NCBI GenBank assembly: GCA_964478515.1
Contig: CAYZIL010000019.1
Coordinates: 1-43,488, forward strand
Reading direction: 5' to 3'
Source: HGM13233 sp964478515
Lineage (GTDB): Bacteria; Bacillota; Clostridia; Oscillospirales; Ruminococcaceae
DNA length: 43,488 bases
The translations under genes were made by a program, and so were the position numbers. Below the pieces are notes generated by a model, which saw nothing but the letters and a program-made list of their open reading frames with translations, did no database searches and was not told where the DNA came from. Positions 1 to 6,994 of this stretch are shown here, in pieces; the stretch's first letter is position 1, and the number at the start of each line of letters is the position of its first letter.

Positions 1-259
1 CGAGGACTGCACGCCGTCGCTCTCCCAGGCGCAGCGGCTCAAGAAAATTTCTCAGGACGGGCAGTTCACGAAGGACACCGTTTCGGATATGCTCGCGGAG
101 GAAAAGCCCAACCAGAAGGAGCAGATCCGTTTCAAGGTGGAGCACCTGCGCAAGTATTTTCCCCGTGACTATACGCCCAAGCAGATGGAGGACACTGTGG
201 AGCGGCTGCTCATCGAATGGCAGCGCAGGCGCACCCGGCAGGAGCGCGAGGAACGGTGA
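1..259 (+). CDS. ParB-like protein of an integrative element, C-terminal fragment
   Basis: Open reading frame entering from the left edge (reading from base 2) and ending at a TGA; about 85 residues remain. The visible tail (LSQAQRLKKIS, then EEKPNQKEQ and a charged, Arg-rich end) resembles the C-terminus of the ParB/Spo0J-like proteins carried by clostridial conjugative elements. The DNA-binding N-terminal part is outside the window, so the family call rests on the tail alone. The recombinase downstream supports an element origin. ParB-like proteins in such elements are thought to act in partition or gene control; the exact role here cannot be told. Confidence 0.55.
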   Translation, partial: EDCTPSLSQAQRLKKISQDGQFTKDTVSDMLAEEKPNQKEQIRFKVEHLRKYFPRDYTPKQMEDTVERLLIEWQRRRTRQEREER

Positions 260-349
260 CGCGGGACTTGGGGAAAAATGTGCGGACTGCCGACACCGCA
301 CCTTTGCGGAGCCAAGGCGGTTTCACTACAATGTGGGAAGGAGCGGCGT

Positions 350-523
350 ATGCTGATCTATACGCTTTATAAGCAGGAGCTGAAAAAAGCCTATCTGGGC
401 AAGCCCTATGAGTGCTCGGTACGGGAGGAGGCGCAGGAGATTGACGTCAGGGCTTACAACCTTGCGCTGCTGCGCATCATGCTGAAGAACTACCCGCTGA
501 CCGGTCTCGGCGCGGCGGCCTGA
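350..523 (+). CDS. Small hypothetical protein of the integrative element
   Basis: 57-residue ORF starting at the ATG at 350, which has a good AAGGAG six bases upstream. An in-frame ATG at 278 lacks such a site and was not used. The protein is charged in its first half (YKQELKKAYLGK) and ends in a short hydrophobic Ala/Gly tail; no membrane segment or known domain is recognised. It lies 17 bases before the recombinase and is probably co-transcribed with it. Function unknown. Confidence 0.5.
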   Translation: MLIYTLYKQELKKAYLGKPYECSVREEAQEIDVRAYNLALLRIMLKNYPLTGLGAAA

Positions 524-540
524 CAAAGAGGAGGAAGCAA

Positions 541-2094
541 ATGAACATTGTTGAAAAACTGGAAGCACGGGGCATCGTGCCCCGCGCGGCGCTGTACGCC
601 CGGTTTTCGTCGGACAACCAGCGGGAGGAATCCATTGAGGCGCAGCTGCGCGCCATGCACGATTTCTGCGAGCGCAACCGCATCACGGTGGTACGGGAAT
701 TCTGCGACCACGCCCGCAGCGCCACCACCGACGACCGGCCGGAGTTCCAGAACATGATCGAGGCGTCAAAAGAACACGACTTCGACCTCGCCATCGTCCA
801 CAAGCTGGACCGTTTTTCCCGCAACCGCTACGACAGCGCCTACTACAAGCGAGAGCTGAAGAAAAACGGCGTCACCCTGATGAGCGTGCTGGAAAATCTG
901 GACGACAGCCCCGAAAGCATCATTCTGGAATCGGTGCTGGAGGGCATGAGCGAATACTATTCCAAAAACCTTGCCCGCGAGGTGATGAAGGGCATGCGGG
1001 AGAGCGCCATGGACTGCCTCTACACCGGCGGCTTCGTGCCATACGGCTTTGTGGTGGACAAGGAGACCTACAAGTACCAGATCAACGAGTACGAGGCCGA
1101 GGCGGTGCGCATGGCGTTTCGGGACGTGGCGGACGGCGTGGGCTACAACGAGGTGCTGACCAAATTGAACGGCATGGGCTACCGTACACGTTTGGGCAAT
1201 CCCTTCTGCAAGAGCACGCTGTACGAAATGCTGCGCAACGAGAAGTACGACGGTGTTTATGTGTTCAACCGCGCGTCATCAAAGAACGAATCCGGGCGGC
1301 GAAACAACCACTTGAGCAAGCCGGAGGACGAGATGATCCGCATCCCCGGCGGCATGCCGAGAATCGTGGACAGCGAGACCTTTGCCCGGGTACAGAACAT
1401 CCTGATCGGGCGCAAGCACAAGTCGCCCTATTCCAAGGCCATCGAGACCTATCTTCTGGCCGGAAAGGTGCACTGCGGCCTCTGCGGCTTCTCCTACAAC
1501 GGCAACCGGCAGTTCTCTGGCAGGACGAAAAGCAAGCTTGTGACCTACCGCTGCGGCCACCGCCACAACACCGGCGCCAACCACTGTCTTAACAAGGACG
1601 TGAACCGGGACTATCTGGAGGACTTCGTCTTAAAGCGCATCGGCGAGATCGTATTTGACGAGGCGCGCATCCCGGCGCTGATCCAGGCCTATTACGATTC
1701 CTGTAGCGACCTCATCGGCGAAGCGGCGAACCGTCTGCGGGAGATGCGGCAGAACCTGAAGGTGACCGAGGAGCGCATCGCCAACATCGTGAACGTCATC
1801 GCCTCCACTGGCAGCGCGTCGCTGGCGCAGAGCCTGACCGAGCTGGAACAGAGCCGCGAGGCGCTGCTCATCCGCATCAAGGACGAGGAGACGGGGCTCG
1901 TCTCCCGCAAGATCGACGAGGAGGAGATCGTCGCCGCCTACCGTCGGGCAAAGGAACTGTTTGAGAGCCGCAGCCTGCCCCAGATGCGCCAGCTCGTGAA
2001 CCTCTATCTCGACAAGGTGCTCGTCTACCCCGGAATATGTGGAGATCCACCTGAACAGCATCCCCGGCAGCCACATCCCGTCGTCAGTGGTTGA
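541..2094 (+). CDS. Large serine recombinase (resolvase/recombinase/zinc-ribbon family), C-terminus probably frameshifted
   Basis: 517-residue site-specific recombinase, predicted to excise and integrate the element it ends. The N-terminal resolvase domain (about residues 15-165) has the catalytic serine in ARFSS and the arginine-rich LDRFSRNRYD motif. The Recombinase domain follows (about 175-290), then a zinc-ribbon (CGLCGFSYN and a later C...H..C cluster, about 312-350) and a coiled coil (about 390-450). The start has AGGAGG nine bases upstream. Near the end the frame reads VLVYPGICGDPPEQ, whereas removing one G near 2032 restores VLVYPEYVEIHLN, the ending common in this family. This points to a one-base insertion or a sequencing error. 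The shifted frame has no early stop and runs on into the tmRNA gene, so the true end is uncertain. Confidence 0.88.
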   Translation: MNIVEKLEARGIVPRAALYARFSSDNQREESIEAQLRAMHDFCERNRITVVREFCDHARSATTDDRPEFQNMIEASKEHDFDLAIVHKLDRFSRNRYDSAYYKRELKKNGVTLMSVLENLDDSPESIILESVLEGMSEYYSKNLAREVMKGMRESAMDCLYTGGFVPYGFVVDKETYKYQINEYEAEAVRMAFRDVADGVGYNEVLTKLNGMGYRTRLGNPFCKSTLYEMLRNEKYDGVYVFNRASSKNESGRRNNHLSKPEDEMIRIPGGMPRIVDSETFARVQNILIGRKHKSPYSKAIETYLLAGKVHCGLCGFSYNGNRQFSGRTKSKLVTYRCGHRHNTGANHCLNKDVNRDYLEDFVLKRIGEIVFDEARIPALIQAYYDSCSDLIGEAANRLREMRQNLKVTEERIANIVNVIASTGSASLAQSLTELEQSREALLIRIKDEETGLVSRKIDEEEIVAAYRRAKELFESRSLPQMRQLVNLYLDKVLVYPGICGDPPEQHPRQPHPVVSG

Positions 2095-2170
2095 CACACC
2101 CGCCCTCGGCGGGTTACATAGCTATCGTTTCGATATCAAAACCGGCGAAAAAGTCCCGAAAAAAGGCAGC

Positions 2171-2218
2171 AAAAAAGGGAGCCAACATCATGATGGAATC
2201 ATCATAACATTGGCTCCC
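2171..2218 (-). terminator. Rho-independent terminator of ssrA
   Basis: Read on the minus strand, GGGAGCCAA pairs with TTGGCTCCC, with a mostly complementary inner stem. It is followed at once by six T residues and then another T-rich run. It begins three bases past the CCA end of tmRNA. It may also act on transcripts leaving the recombinase in the opposite direction. Confidence 0.8.
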
Positions 2219-2220
2219 GC

Positions 2221-2569
2221 TGGTGGAGGCGAGGAGAATCGAACTCCTGTCCGAAAACCGGTCAGCATGAACATCTCCGGGCGCAGTACGCTGACAAGAT
2301 TCCCCCGCCGGCAGGCGAGCGCACGCGCCGCCGGGTCGGTAGCTTCATATTTACATGGCGGCGGCAAAGCTTACGCCGTTCACGTTCACTGCTAAAGTTA
2401 CGCCGCGTCGGACTTAGCAGTCATGATCCGATACGACGGTAGCGGGCTTAAGCCGCTACAGCTAAACTATTATTGTTGTTAGCTATTTTTTTTCGGAGAG
2501 TTTTAAGCGTTTCTCCGCCGCTGCCCGCTTTTCCTACCTCTTGATCCCCGTCGAAACCATTACGCCCCC
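2221..2569 (-). ncRNA. ssrA: Transfer-messenger RNA (tmRNA)
   Basis: 349-nt single-piece tmRNA that rescues stalled ribosomes. The 5' GGGGGCG pairs with CGCCTCC just before the encoded ACCA at the 3' end, forming the seven-pair acceptor stem. The T-arm sequence (on minus: GTTCGATTCTCCTCGCC region) is present. The internal frame starts at a GCT resume codon and gives the tag ANNNNSLAVAA, then TAA, so the C-terminus ends in the Ala-rich degradation signal. It lies 18 bases after smpB. No clear promoter separates the two, so it may be transcribed with smpB and cut out by RNase P. Confidence 0.96.
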
Positions 2570-2587
2570 ATAATAACAGTGTTCTTT

Positions 2588-3058
2588 TCAGCGCGCGTCG
2601 CGTCCCTTTCCCGTGCGGTCCATCTCGCGCTGCGCGCTGCGCTTTGCGTCCGTCTCGCGCTTGTCGTACAGTTTTTTGCCGCGGCACAAACCGACTTGTA
2701 CCTTGACTCGCGAATTCTTAAAATATAGCGACAGCGGCACCAATGCCAGCCCCTTTTGCTTGACGTCGCCGAACAGTTTGAGTATTTCGCGCTTGTGCAT
2801 AAGCAACCTGCGTTCGCGCACCGGGTCGCGGTTGAAAATATTTCCCTGCTCGTAGGGACTGATGTGCATTTGTTTCAAATAGAGCTCGCCGTTTTTTATT
2901 TCGCACCAGCTCTCCTTTAAATTTACCGCGCCGGCCCGCACCGATTTCACCTCGGTGCCCGAAAGTTCAATACCGGCCTCATAGCTTTCCAGCACAAAAA
3001 ACTCGTGCCTTGCTTTGCGGTTTTCGGCTATCAACTTTGTTCCCTTTTGCTGAGCCAT
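2588..3058 (-). CDS. smpB: SsrA-binding protein SmpB
   Basis: 156-residue small basic protein that binds tmRNA and delivers it to stalled ribosomes (trans-translation). The family core is complete: the N-terminal ARHEFFVLE-like strand, GIELSGTEVKS, the central LYLKQMHISPY segment, and the C-terminal KGLALVPLSLYFK followed by the basic GLCRGKKLYDKRE tail, which inserts into the mRNA channel. Length is normal. It sits 12 bases after recR and directly upstream of ssrA, its RNA partner, so the whole trans-translation system is together here. Confidence 0.97.
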   Translation of the reverse strand: MAQQKGTKLIAENRKARHEFFVLESYEAGIELSGTEVKSVRAGAVNLKESWCEIKNGELYLKQMHISPYEQGNIFNRDPVRERRLLMHKREILKLFGDVKQKGLALVPLSLYFKNSRVKVQVGLCRGKKLYDKRETDAKRSAQREMDRTGKGRDAR

Positions 3059-3070
3059 AGGCCGATACTC

Positions 3071-3670
3071 TTACAGTTCCTTCCTGCCTTGAAGGGCACG
3101 ACACAGCGTCTCCTCGTCGGCATATTCAAGGTTGCCGCCCACCGGCATGCCGTAGGCAAGCCGGGTCACTTTTACACCCAGCGGCTTGATAAGCTTTGAA
3201 ATATACGCCGCTGTCGCCTCACCCTCCACTGTCGGGTTAGTCGCCATAATTACCTCGCGCACGCTGTCGTCCGCCGCGCGGCGCACCAGTTCCTTTATAA
3301 ACAGCTGCTCTGGGCCGATTCCGTCCATTGGCGAAATTAGCCCGTGCAGAACGTGGTACAGCCCGTTATAGTCGCGCGTCTTTTCGAAAGCGGCGACGTC
3401 GCGCGGGCTTTCAACAACGCAGATTACCGAGCGCTCACGCGACGGTGACTCGCAAATTGCGCACAGCTCGCGGTCGGTAAGGTTCATGCACTTCGGGCAA
3501 CGGTGGACATTTTTGTGAGCGTCTGTAATAGCCGCCGCAAAATCCTCCGCGTCCGCTTCGTCCATGGCAAGTACCCAGTAGGCGAGACGCGCCGCCGTCT
3601 TGCGGCCGACCCCGGGCAGCGCGGCAAATTTGTCTATAAGCTTTTCAAGCGAGGGTATAGTGTACGACAT
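3071..3670 (-). CDS. recR: Recombination mediator RecR
   Basis: 199-residue recombinational repair protein that works with RecO/RecF to load RecA on single-stranded gaps. The helix-hairpin-helix near the N-terminus (LPGVGRKTAARLAYW), the four-cysteine zinc finger (CPKCMNLTDRELCAIC) and the Toprim domain (ICVVESPRDVAAFE onward) are all present, and the length is typical. The ATG lies one base after the ybaB stop, showing translational coupling in the conserved dnaX-ybaB-recR operon. Confidence 0.97.
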   Translation of the reverse strand: MSYTIPSLEKLIDKFAALPGVGRKTAARLAYWVLAMDEADAEDFAAAITDAHKNVHRCPKCMNLTDRELCAICESPSRERSVICVVESPRDVAAFEKTRDYNGLYHVLHGLISPMDGIGPEQLFIKELVRRAADDSVREVIMATNPTVEGEATAAYISKLIKPLGVKVTRLAYGMPVGGNLEYADEETLCRALQGRKEL

Positions 3671-3671
3671 A

Positions 3672-4013
3672 TCACATCAGTCCCGGCAGCTGCATACCGC
3701 CGGTCACTTTCTGCATCTGTTCGGTGTAGTCGTCAGACGCCGCGCTGACAGCGCCGTTGACAGCCGCTGCCACCAGGTCTCCGAGCATCTCGGCGTCCTG
3801 CGGGTCAATGACTTCCGGACTTATCTGCACGCTGAGTACCTCGTGCGCGCCGTTGACGGTAGCCGTAACCATACCGCCGCCGGCCTGGGCAGTGTACTCT
3901 TTTTGCTGCAGTTCCTGCTGCAGCTGCTCCATTTCCTCTTGCATCTGCTGGTACTGTTTCATCAAGTCGCCGCGGCTTTTGGCGCCGTAGCCCTCGGGCA
4001 GATGTGATCTCAT
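3672..4013 (-). CDS. ybaB: YbaB/EbfC family nucleoid-associated protein
   Basis: 113-residue small dimeric DNA-binding protein, usually found between dnaX and recR as here. A Gln/Glu-rich N-terminal coiled coil (KQYQQMQEEMEQLQQEL) precedes a short beta-sheet domain (MVTATVNGAHEVLSVQISPEV) and C-terminal helices. The start is the ATG three bases after the dnaX stop; the GGAGGA of its ribosome binding site lies inside the last dnaX codons. It is thought to bind DNA broadly; its exact role is not settled. Confidence 0.93.
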   Translation of the reverse strand: MRSHLPEGYGAKSRGDLMKQYQQMQEEMEQLQQELQQKEYTAQAGGGMVTATVNGAHEVLSVQISPEVIDPQDAEMLGDLVAAAVNGAVSAASDDYTEQMQKVTGGMQLPGLM

Positions 4014-4016
4014 TGT

Positions 4017-5591
4017 TTATCCTCCGATGATCTTTGTATCTATGTCGAGCGCGCGGGCTTTTTCGGCCAGCGCGTCGATGTGCGGGTCCTCTGCCGGCGC
4101 CGCGTCTTCACTGTACGGGCCTATGCCCATGCGCCTTCCGGTCTCGGCGGTGATGGCCTGTTTGAGCAGTTCTTTTTGGTCCTCGTTGTTGCGGATGTAG
4201 TCGATAAAAATCGGCCCGGCGTCAATAAGCACGCGGTTTTCCCGCACAAAGGCGCGCGAGTTTTCGAGAAAAGCACCCAGCGCACCGTTGCCGCTGCCGA
4301 CTCTTTTTACTATTCTGCCCCAGCATTCAAGTTCGCCCTGCTGCGGCGCGGCGCTCTGCTGGTTTGTTTGCGCGCTCGGCTCAAGCGCGGCCGCCGCGTT
4401 TGCCGGTCGGCGCGTCTCGTTTTCCGAGTCCTGCGGCGCCGGTCGCGGCTGCGGCTTTTTTGCCGCCGGCGCGTCTTTTTCGGCCGCTGCTTTCGCAGCC
4501 GGCGGCGCGACGGCGCTCTCGTCGCAAAGGTCTATGAGCGCGAGCTCCAGCGCCAGCCGCCTGTCGGTGCTGCGGCTCATTGAGTCTATTGCTGTATTTA
4601 ACTTGTGTATTACCGCGAAAATGCGCTGCAGTTCATATTTCTGCGCCGCATTTTTATATTCTGCCAATTCCTCGGCGCTGCACTCGTCGGCCAAAGTGCC
4701 GCCGCCCAGCTTGCAGAGCATCAGGCAGCGAAAATGGCGGGTAAGCTCACGGCACAGCCGCACCGGGTCGACAGAATCGCCGTACAGCCGCGCTGACAGT
4801 TCCATCACCGCCGCTAAATCCCGCCCCGCTATAAGGTCGCCGAGCTCAAAAAGATAGCTGTTGTCGGTAACTCCGGCCAGGCGCGCGACAGACTCGCGCG
4901 TCAGCCGCCGGTCGAGCGACGAGCAGGTATCGAGTATGGAAAGCGCGTCGCGCATAGAGCCGTCGGCAAGTCGGGCAATAAGCTCGGCAGCGTCGCCGTC
5001 AATCTCTATTTCCTCCGCCGCGCAGACCTTCTGCACATATTTGACAATATCGGTATTGGTCAGGCGCTTGAGGTCAAACCGCGAGCAGCGGGAAAGAATA
5101 GTTGCGGGTACCTTGTATATTTCGGTGGTGGCGAGAATGAACATGACGTGGGCGGGCGGCTCTTCCATAATCTTCAGCAGCGCATTAAACGCGCCGGCGG
5201 AAAGCATATGCACCTCGTCAATAATATATACGCGCCGGCGGCAGACACTCGGGGTAAACGCGGTCTCGTCGCGCAATTCGCGAATATTGTCAACACCGGT
5301 ATTTGACGCGGCGTCGACCTCGGTGACGTCGAGTATGCTGCCGTTGTCAATGCCCTTGCAGATGTCACACTCGCCGCACGGCTCGCCGTCAACGACATGC
5401 TCGCAGTTGACGGCCTTGGCAAGTATGCGCGCAAAGGTAGTCTTGCCCGTACCGCGTATGCCGGTGAGAATGTACGCGTGTGACAGCCGGTCGTTGATTA
5501 TTTGGTTTTTGAGCGTGGTGACTATGTCCTGCTGACCGACAATATCGGCAAAACGCCGCGGCCGCCATTTGCGGTATAGCGCCTGATGCAT
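4017..5591 (-). CDS. dnaX: DNA polymerase III subunits gamma and tau
   Basis: 524-residue AAA+ clamp-loader subunit of the replicative polymerase. From the start MHQALYRKWRP come the Walker A loop GIRGTGKTT (about 41-49), a four-cysteine zinc module (CEHVVDGEPCGECDIC), the Walker B DEVHML, an SRC sensor-1 motif and domain III. A low-complexity Ala/Pro linker (about 370-430) and a tau-like C-terminal domain follow. The start was chosen at 5591 because AAGGAGG lies seven bases upstream; an in-frame ATG further upstream would overlap the SRP RNA. The gene directly follows the SRP RNA, as in Bacillus. No slippery frameshift site was looked for in detail. Confidence 0.97.
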   Translation of the reverse strand: MHQALYRKWRPRRFADIVGQQDIVTTLKNQIINDRLSHAYILTGIRGTGKTTFARILAKAVNCEHVVDGEPCGECDICKGIDNGSILDVTEVDAASNTGVDNIRELRDETAFTPSVCRRRVYIIDEVHMLSAGAFNALLKIMEEPPAHVMFILATTEIYKVPATILSRCSRFDLKRLTNTDIVKYVQKVCAAEEIEIDGDAAELIARLADGSMRDALSILDTCSSLDRRLTRESVARLAGVTDNSYLFELGDLIAGRDLAAVMELSARLYGDSVDPVRLCRELTRHFRCLMLCKLGGGTLADECSAEELAEYKNAAQKYELQRIFAVIHKLNTAIDSMSRSTDRRLALELALIDLCDESAVAPPAAKAAAEKDAPAAKKPQPRPAPQDSENETRRPANAAAALEPSAQTNQQSAAPQQGELECWGRIVKRVGSGNGALGAFLENSRAFVRENRVLIDAGPIFIDYIRNNEDQKELLKQAITAETGRRMGIGPYSEDAAPAEDPHIDALAEKARALDIDTKIIGG

Positions 5592-5619
5592 GGACACGCC
5601 TCCTTCTCTTACAGCAAGC

Positions 5620-5752
5620 GCTTTTCGGCATGAAGACGGACAGGATAAACTGCGGCACACAGGAGTATCCGCTTAATGCTGCTCGGTTCCCCGCCTGACA
5701 TGGTTCACGAAGTCCCGTCGCGCAGGTCCCGCCCGTCTTCACGCCGAAAAGC
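5620..5752 (-). ncRNA. ffs: Signal recognition particle RNA (small bacterial type)
   Basis: About 133 nt hairpin RNA, the partner of Ffh in co-translational membrane targeting. The ends form a long stem (GCTTTTCGGCGTGAAGACGG against its near-perfect complement). The apical half carries the Ffh-binding core GTCAGGCGGGGAACCGAGCAGC, close to the consensus GTCAGG..CGGAAGG.AGCAGC. It is the short form without an Alu domain. The location just upstream of dnaX is the classic Bacillota arrangement. The mature ends are estimated from the stem. Confidence 0.9.
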
Positions 5753-5772
5753 GACCTATCTTTTGAGATTAT

Positions 5773-5801
5773 ATTATATACTAAACCGGCCGGCTTTACA
5801 A
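5773..5801 (-). promoter_or_regulatory. Promoter of the SRP RNA / dnaX operon
   Basis: On the minus strand TTGTAA (-35, 5796-5801) and a perfect TATAAT (-10, 5773-5778) are 17 bases apart. They sit about 20 bases upstream of the start of the SRP RNA stem. Confidence 0.75.
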
Positions 5802-5802
5802 C

Positions 5803-5834
5803 AAAAAACGGCGCCGACTTAAAAGCCGGCGCCG
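5803..5834 (-). terminator. Terminator after pduL
   Basis: On the minus strand the self-complementary CGGCGCCG arms form a GC-rich stem followed by six T residues. It begins about ten bases past the pduL stop and directly precedes the SRP RNA promoter. Confidence 0.85.
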
Positions 5835-5844
5835 ATAATGGCCT

Positions 5845-6423
5845 TTATTTTACTATTGTTCCGTACACTTCGCCGCCGACGCAGCCGGCGTTGCCCTCGT
5901 CGGTGTCGACATGCATGGCAAGTTTATATTTGTCGCTGACGCGCACCACGGTGTCGCCGTACACTATGGCGCGGCCGGCGCCGGTGTCGACGCTGACGCT
6001 GACAATTTCTCCGTCGCTGACGCCGAAAACCTTCGCGTCTTCGGGAGTCATATGTACATGGCGCTTAGCGGCAATTACGCCCTCGTCAAGCGCTATTTCG
6101 CCCGCCGGTCCGCGCAGCACGCAAGCGGCGGAGCCCTCGGTATGGCCAGACTCGCGCACCGGAGCTACTACTCCGATACTGCGCGCGTCGCTCAATGATA
6201 TTTCAACTTGCGTCTTGCTGCGCACCGGGCCGAGAATGGAGACATTGGCAAGCTCGCGCTTGGGTCCGACAACGCTTACGCGCTCCTCGCTGGCAAACTG
6301 GCCGGGCTGTGAGAGCTCTTTTTTCGGCGTCAGCTCGTAGCCCTTGCCGAACAGAGTCTCAAGGTCCTTGTCTGTAACGTGGACATGGCGCGCGGAAACT
6401 TCAACCAGAAACTTATTTTCCAT
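5845..6423 (-). CDS. pduL: Phosphate propanoyltransferase (PduL-type phosphotransacylase)
   Basis: 192-residue zinc enzyme converting acyl-CoA plus phosphate to acyl phosphate plus CoA, the step before acetate or propionate kinase. Both PduL domains are present with their histidine motifs SARHVHVT near the N-terminus and AKRHVHMT in the middle, plus AMHVDTDEGNAG near the end. The start at 6423 (MENKFLVEV) has a purine-rich GGGGGGAAG upstream and was preferred over an in-frame ATG ten codons earlier. The N-terminus lacks the helical targeting peptide found on microcompartment PduL, so this is probably the housekeeping cytosolic form replacing Pta. Transcribed alone between two terminators. Confidence 0.92.
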   Translation of the reverse strand: MENKFLVEVSARHVHVTDKDLETLFGKGYELTPKKELSQPGQFASEERVSVVGPKRELANVSILGPVRSKTQVEISLSDARSIGVVAPVRESGHTEGSAACVLRGPAGEIALDEGVIAAKRHVHMTPEDAKVFGVSDGEIVSVSVDTGAGRAIVYGDTVVRVSDKYKLAMHVDTDEGNAGCVGGEVYGTIVK

Positions 6424-6505
6424 AATATATGTACTTCCCCCCACCTTCTCCATTATTCTACCAACTTCACCGCCTCAATTCAAGAGCCGTCGCCCGCGCG
6501 GCAAT

Positions 6506-6540
6506 AAAAAGCGGGTCCCCGCAGACTGGGGACCCGCTTT
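6506..6540 (-). terminator. Terminator after trxA
   Basis: GCGGGTCCCC pairs perfectly with GGGGACCCGC, extended by flanking AAA/TTT pairs, with a seven-base loop. On the minus strand it is followed by a T run. It separates trxA from pduL. Confidence 0.88.
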
Positions 6541-6574
6541 ATCTCTTTTCCCGCATTTTGAACTTGGTACCGGT

Positions 6575-6886
6575 TCAGATTCCGAGCAAATCGTATATCC
6601 GGCTCTTGGGTACAGAACCTACCGAGCGCTTTATTTCGGCGCCGTTTTCAAAAACTACCAGCGTCGGAATGCTCATTACGCCGTACCTGGACGCCAATTC
6701 GCCGCACTCGTCGACATTCAGCTTGCAGACTTTGGCCTTGTCAGTCTCCTGCGCAACCTCGTCTACCAGCGGCGACAGCGCCCGGCAAGGGCCGCACCAC
6801 GACGCCCAAAAATCGACCAGTACAGGTTTGTCGGCTTGCAGCACTTCTTTTTCGAAGTTGTCGGGAGTAATTGTAATTATCGCCAT
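6575..6886 (-). CDS. trxA: Thioredoxin
   Basis: 103-residue cytosolic disulfide reductase. The active site WCGPC is at about residues 30-34, preceded by the VDFWAS strand, and the cis-proline loop SIPT is present. Length is standard. The ATG has an AAGGA box upstream. It is transcribed alone, with a terminator behind and its own extended -10 promoter in front. Confidence 0.96.
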   Translation of the reverse strand: MAIITITPDNFEKEVLQADKPVLVDFWASWCGPCRALSPLVDEVAQETDKAKVCKLNVDECGELASRYGVMSIPTLVVFENGAEIKRSVGSVPKSRIYDLLGI

Positions 6887-6927
6887 AATTGCTCATCCTT
6901 TCTGTGTTGGGTCTCTCTTGCTGTATT

Positions 6928-6942
6928 CAGTATATCATACTG
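6928..6942 (-). promoter_or_regulatory. trxA promoter with overlapping palindrome
   Basis: On the minus strand TGATATACT is an extended -10 element (TATACT at 6929-6934). It lies inside the perfect inverted repeat CAGTAT-ATC-ATACTG, which could be an operator. No clear -35 is seen. Confidence 0.5.
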
Positions 6943-6994
6943 TAACTAAAAAATACACAGTTGGGACGAAATTTTCAATTTGTTCATATTTTAC

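Larger units (their letters stand above)
1..2170 (+). mobile_element. Right part of an integrative element adjacent to ssrA
   Basis: A ParB-like tail, a small ORF and a large serine recombinase lie at the very edge of a housekeeping block. This is the usual layout at the recombinase end of clostridial integrative or mobilizable elements. The boundary must fall between the recombinase end (about 2094) and the 3' end of ssrA (2221). No att core can be identified because the other end is outside the window. The limits given are therefore approximate, and integration at ssrA is an inference. Confidence 0.55.

Noticed and set aside
2039..2395. Frame starting GTG at 2039 that runs into ssrA
   Set aside because: It is the shifted continuation of the recombinase read into the antisense of tmRNA, not a separate gene.
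5845..6423. PduL as sign of a propanediol or ethanolamine microcompartment
   Set aside because: The N-terminal targeting helix is missing, it stands alone between terminators, and no shell genes are present; a housekeeping phosphotransacylase is more likely.
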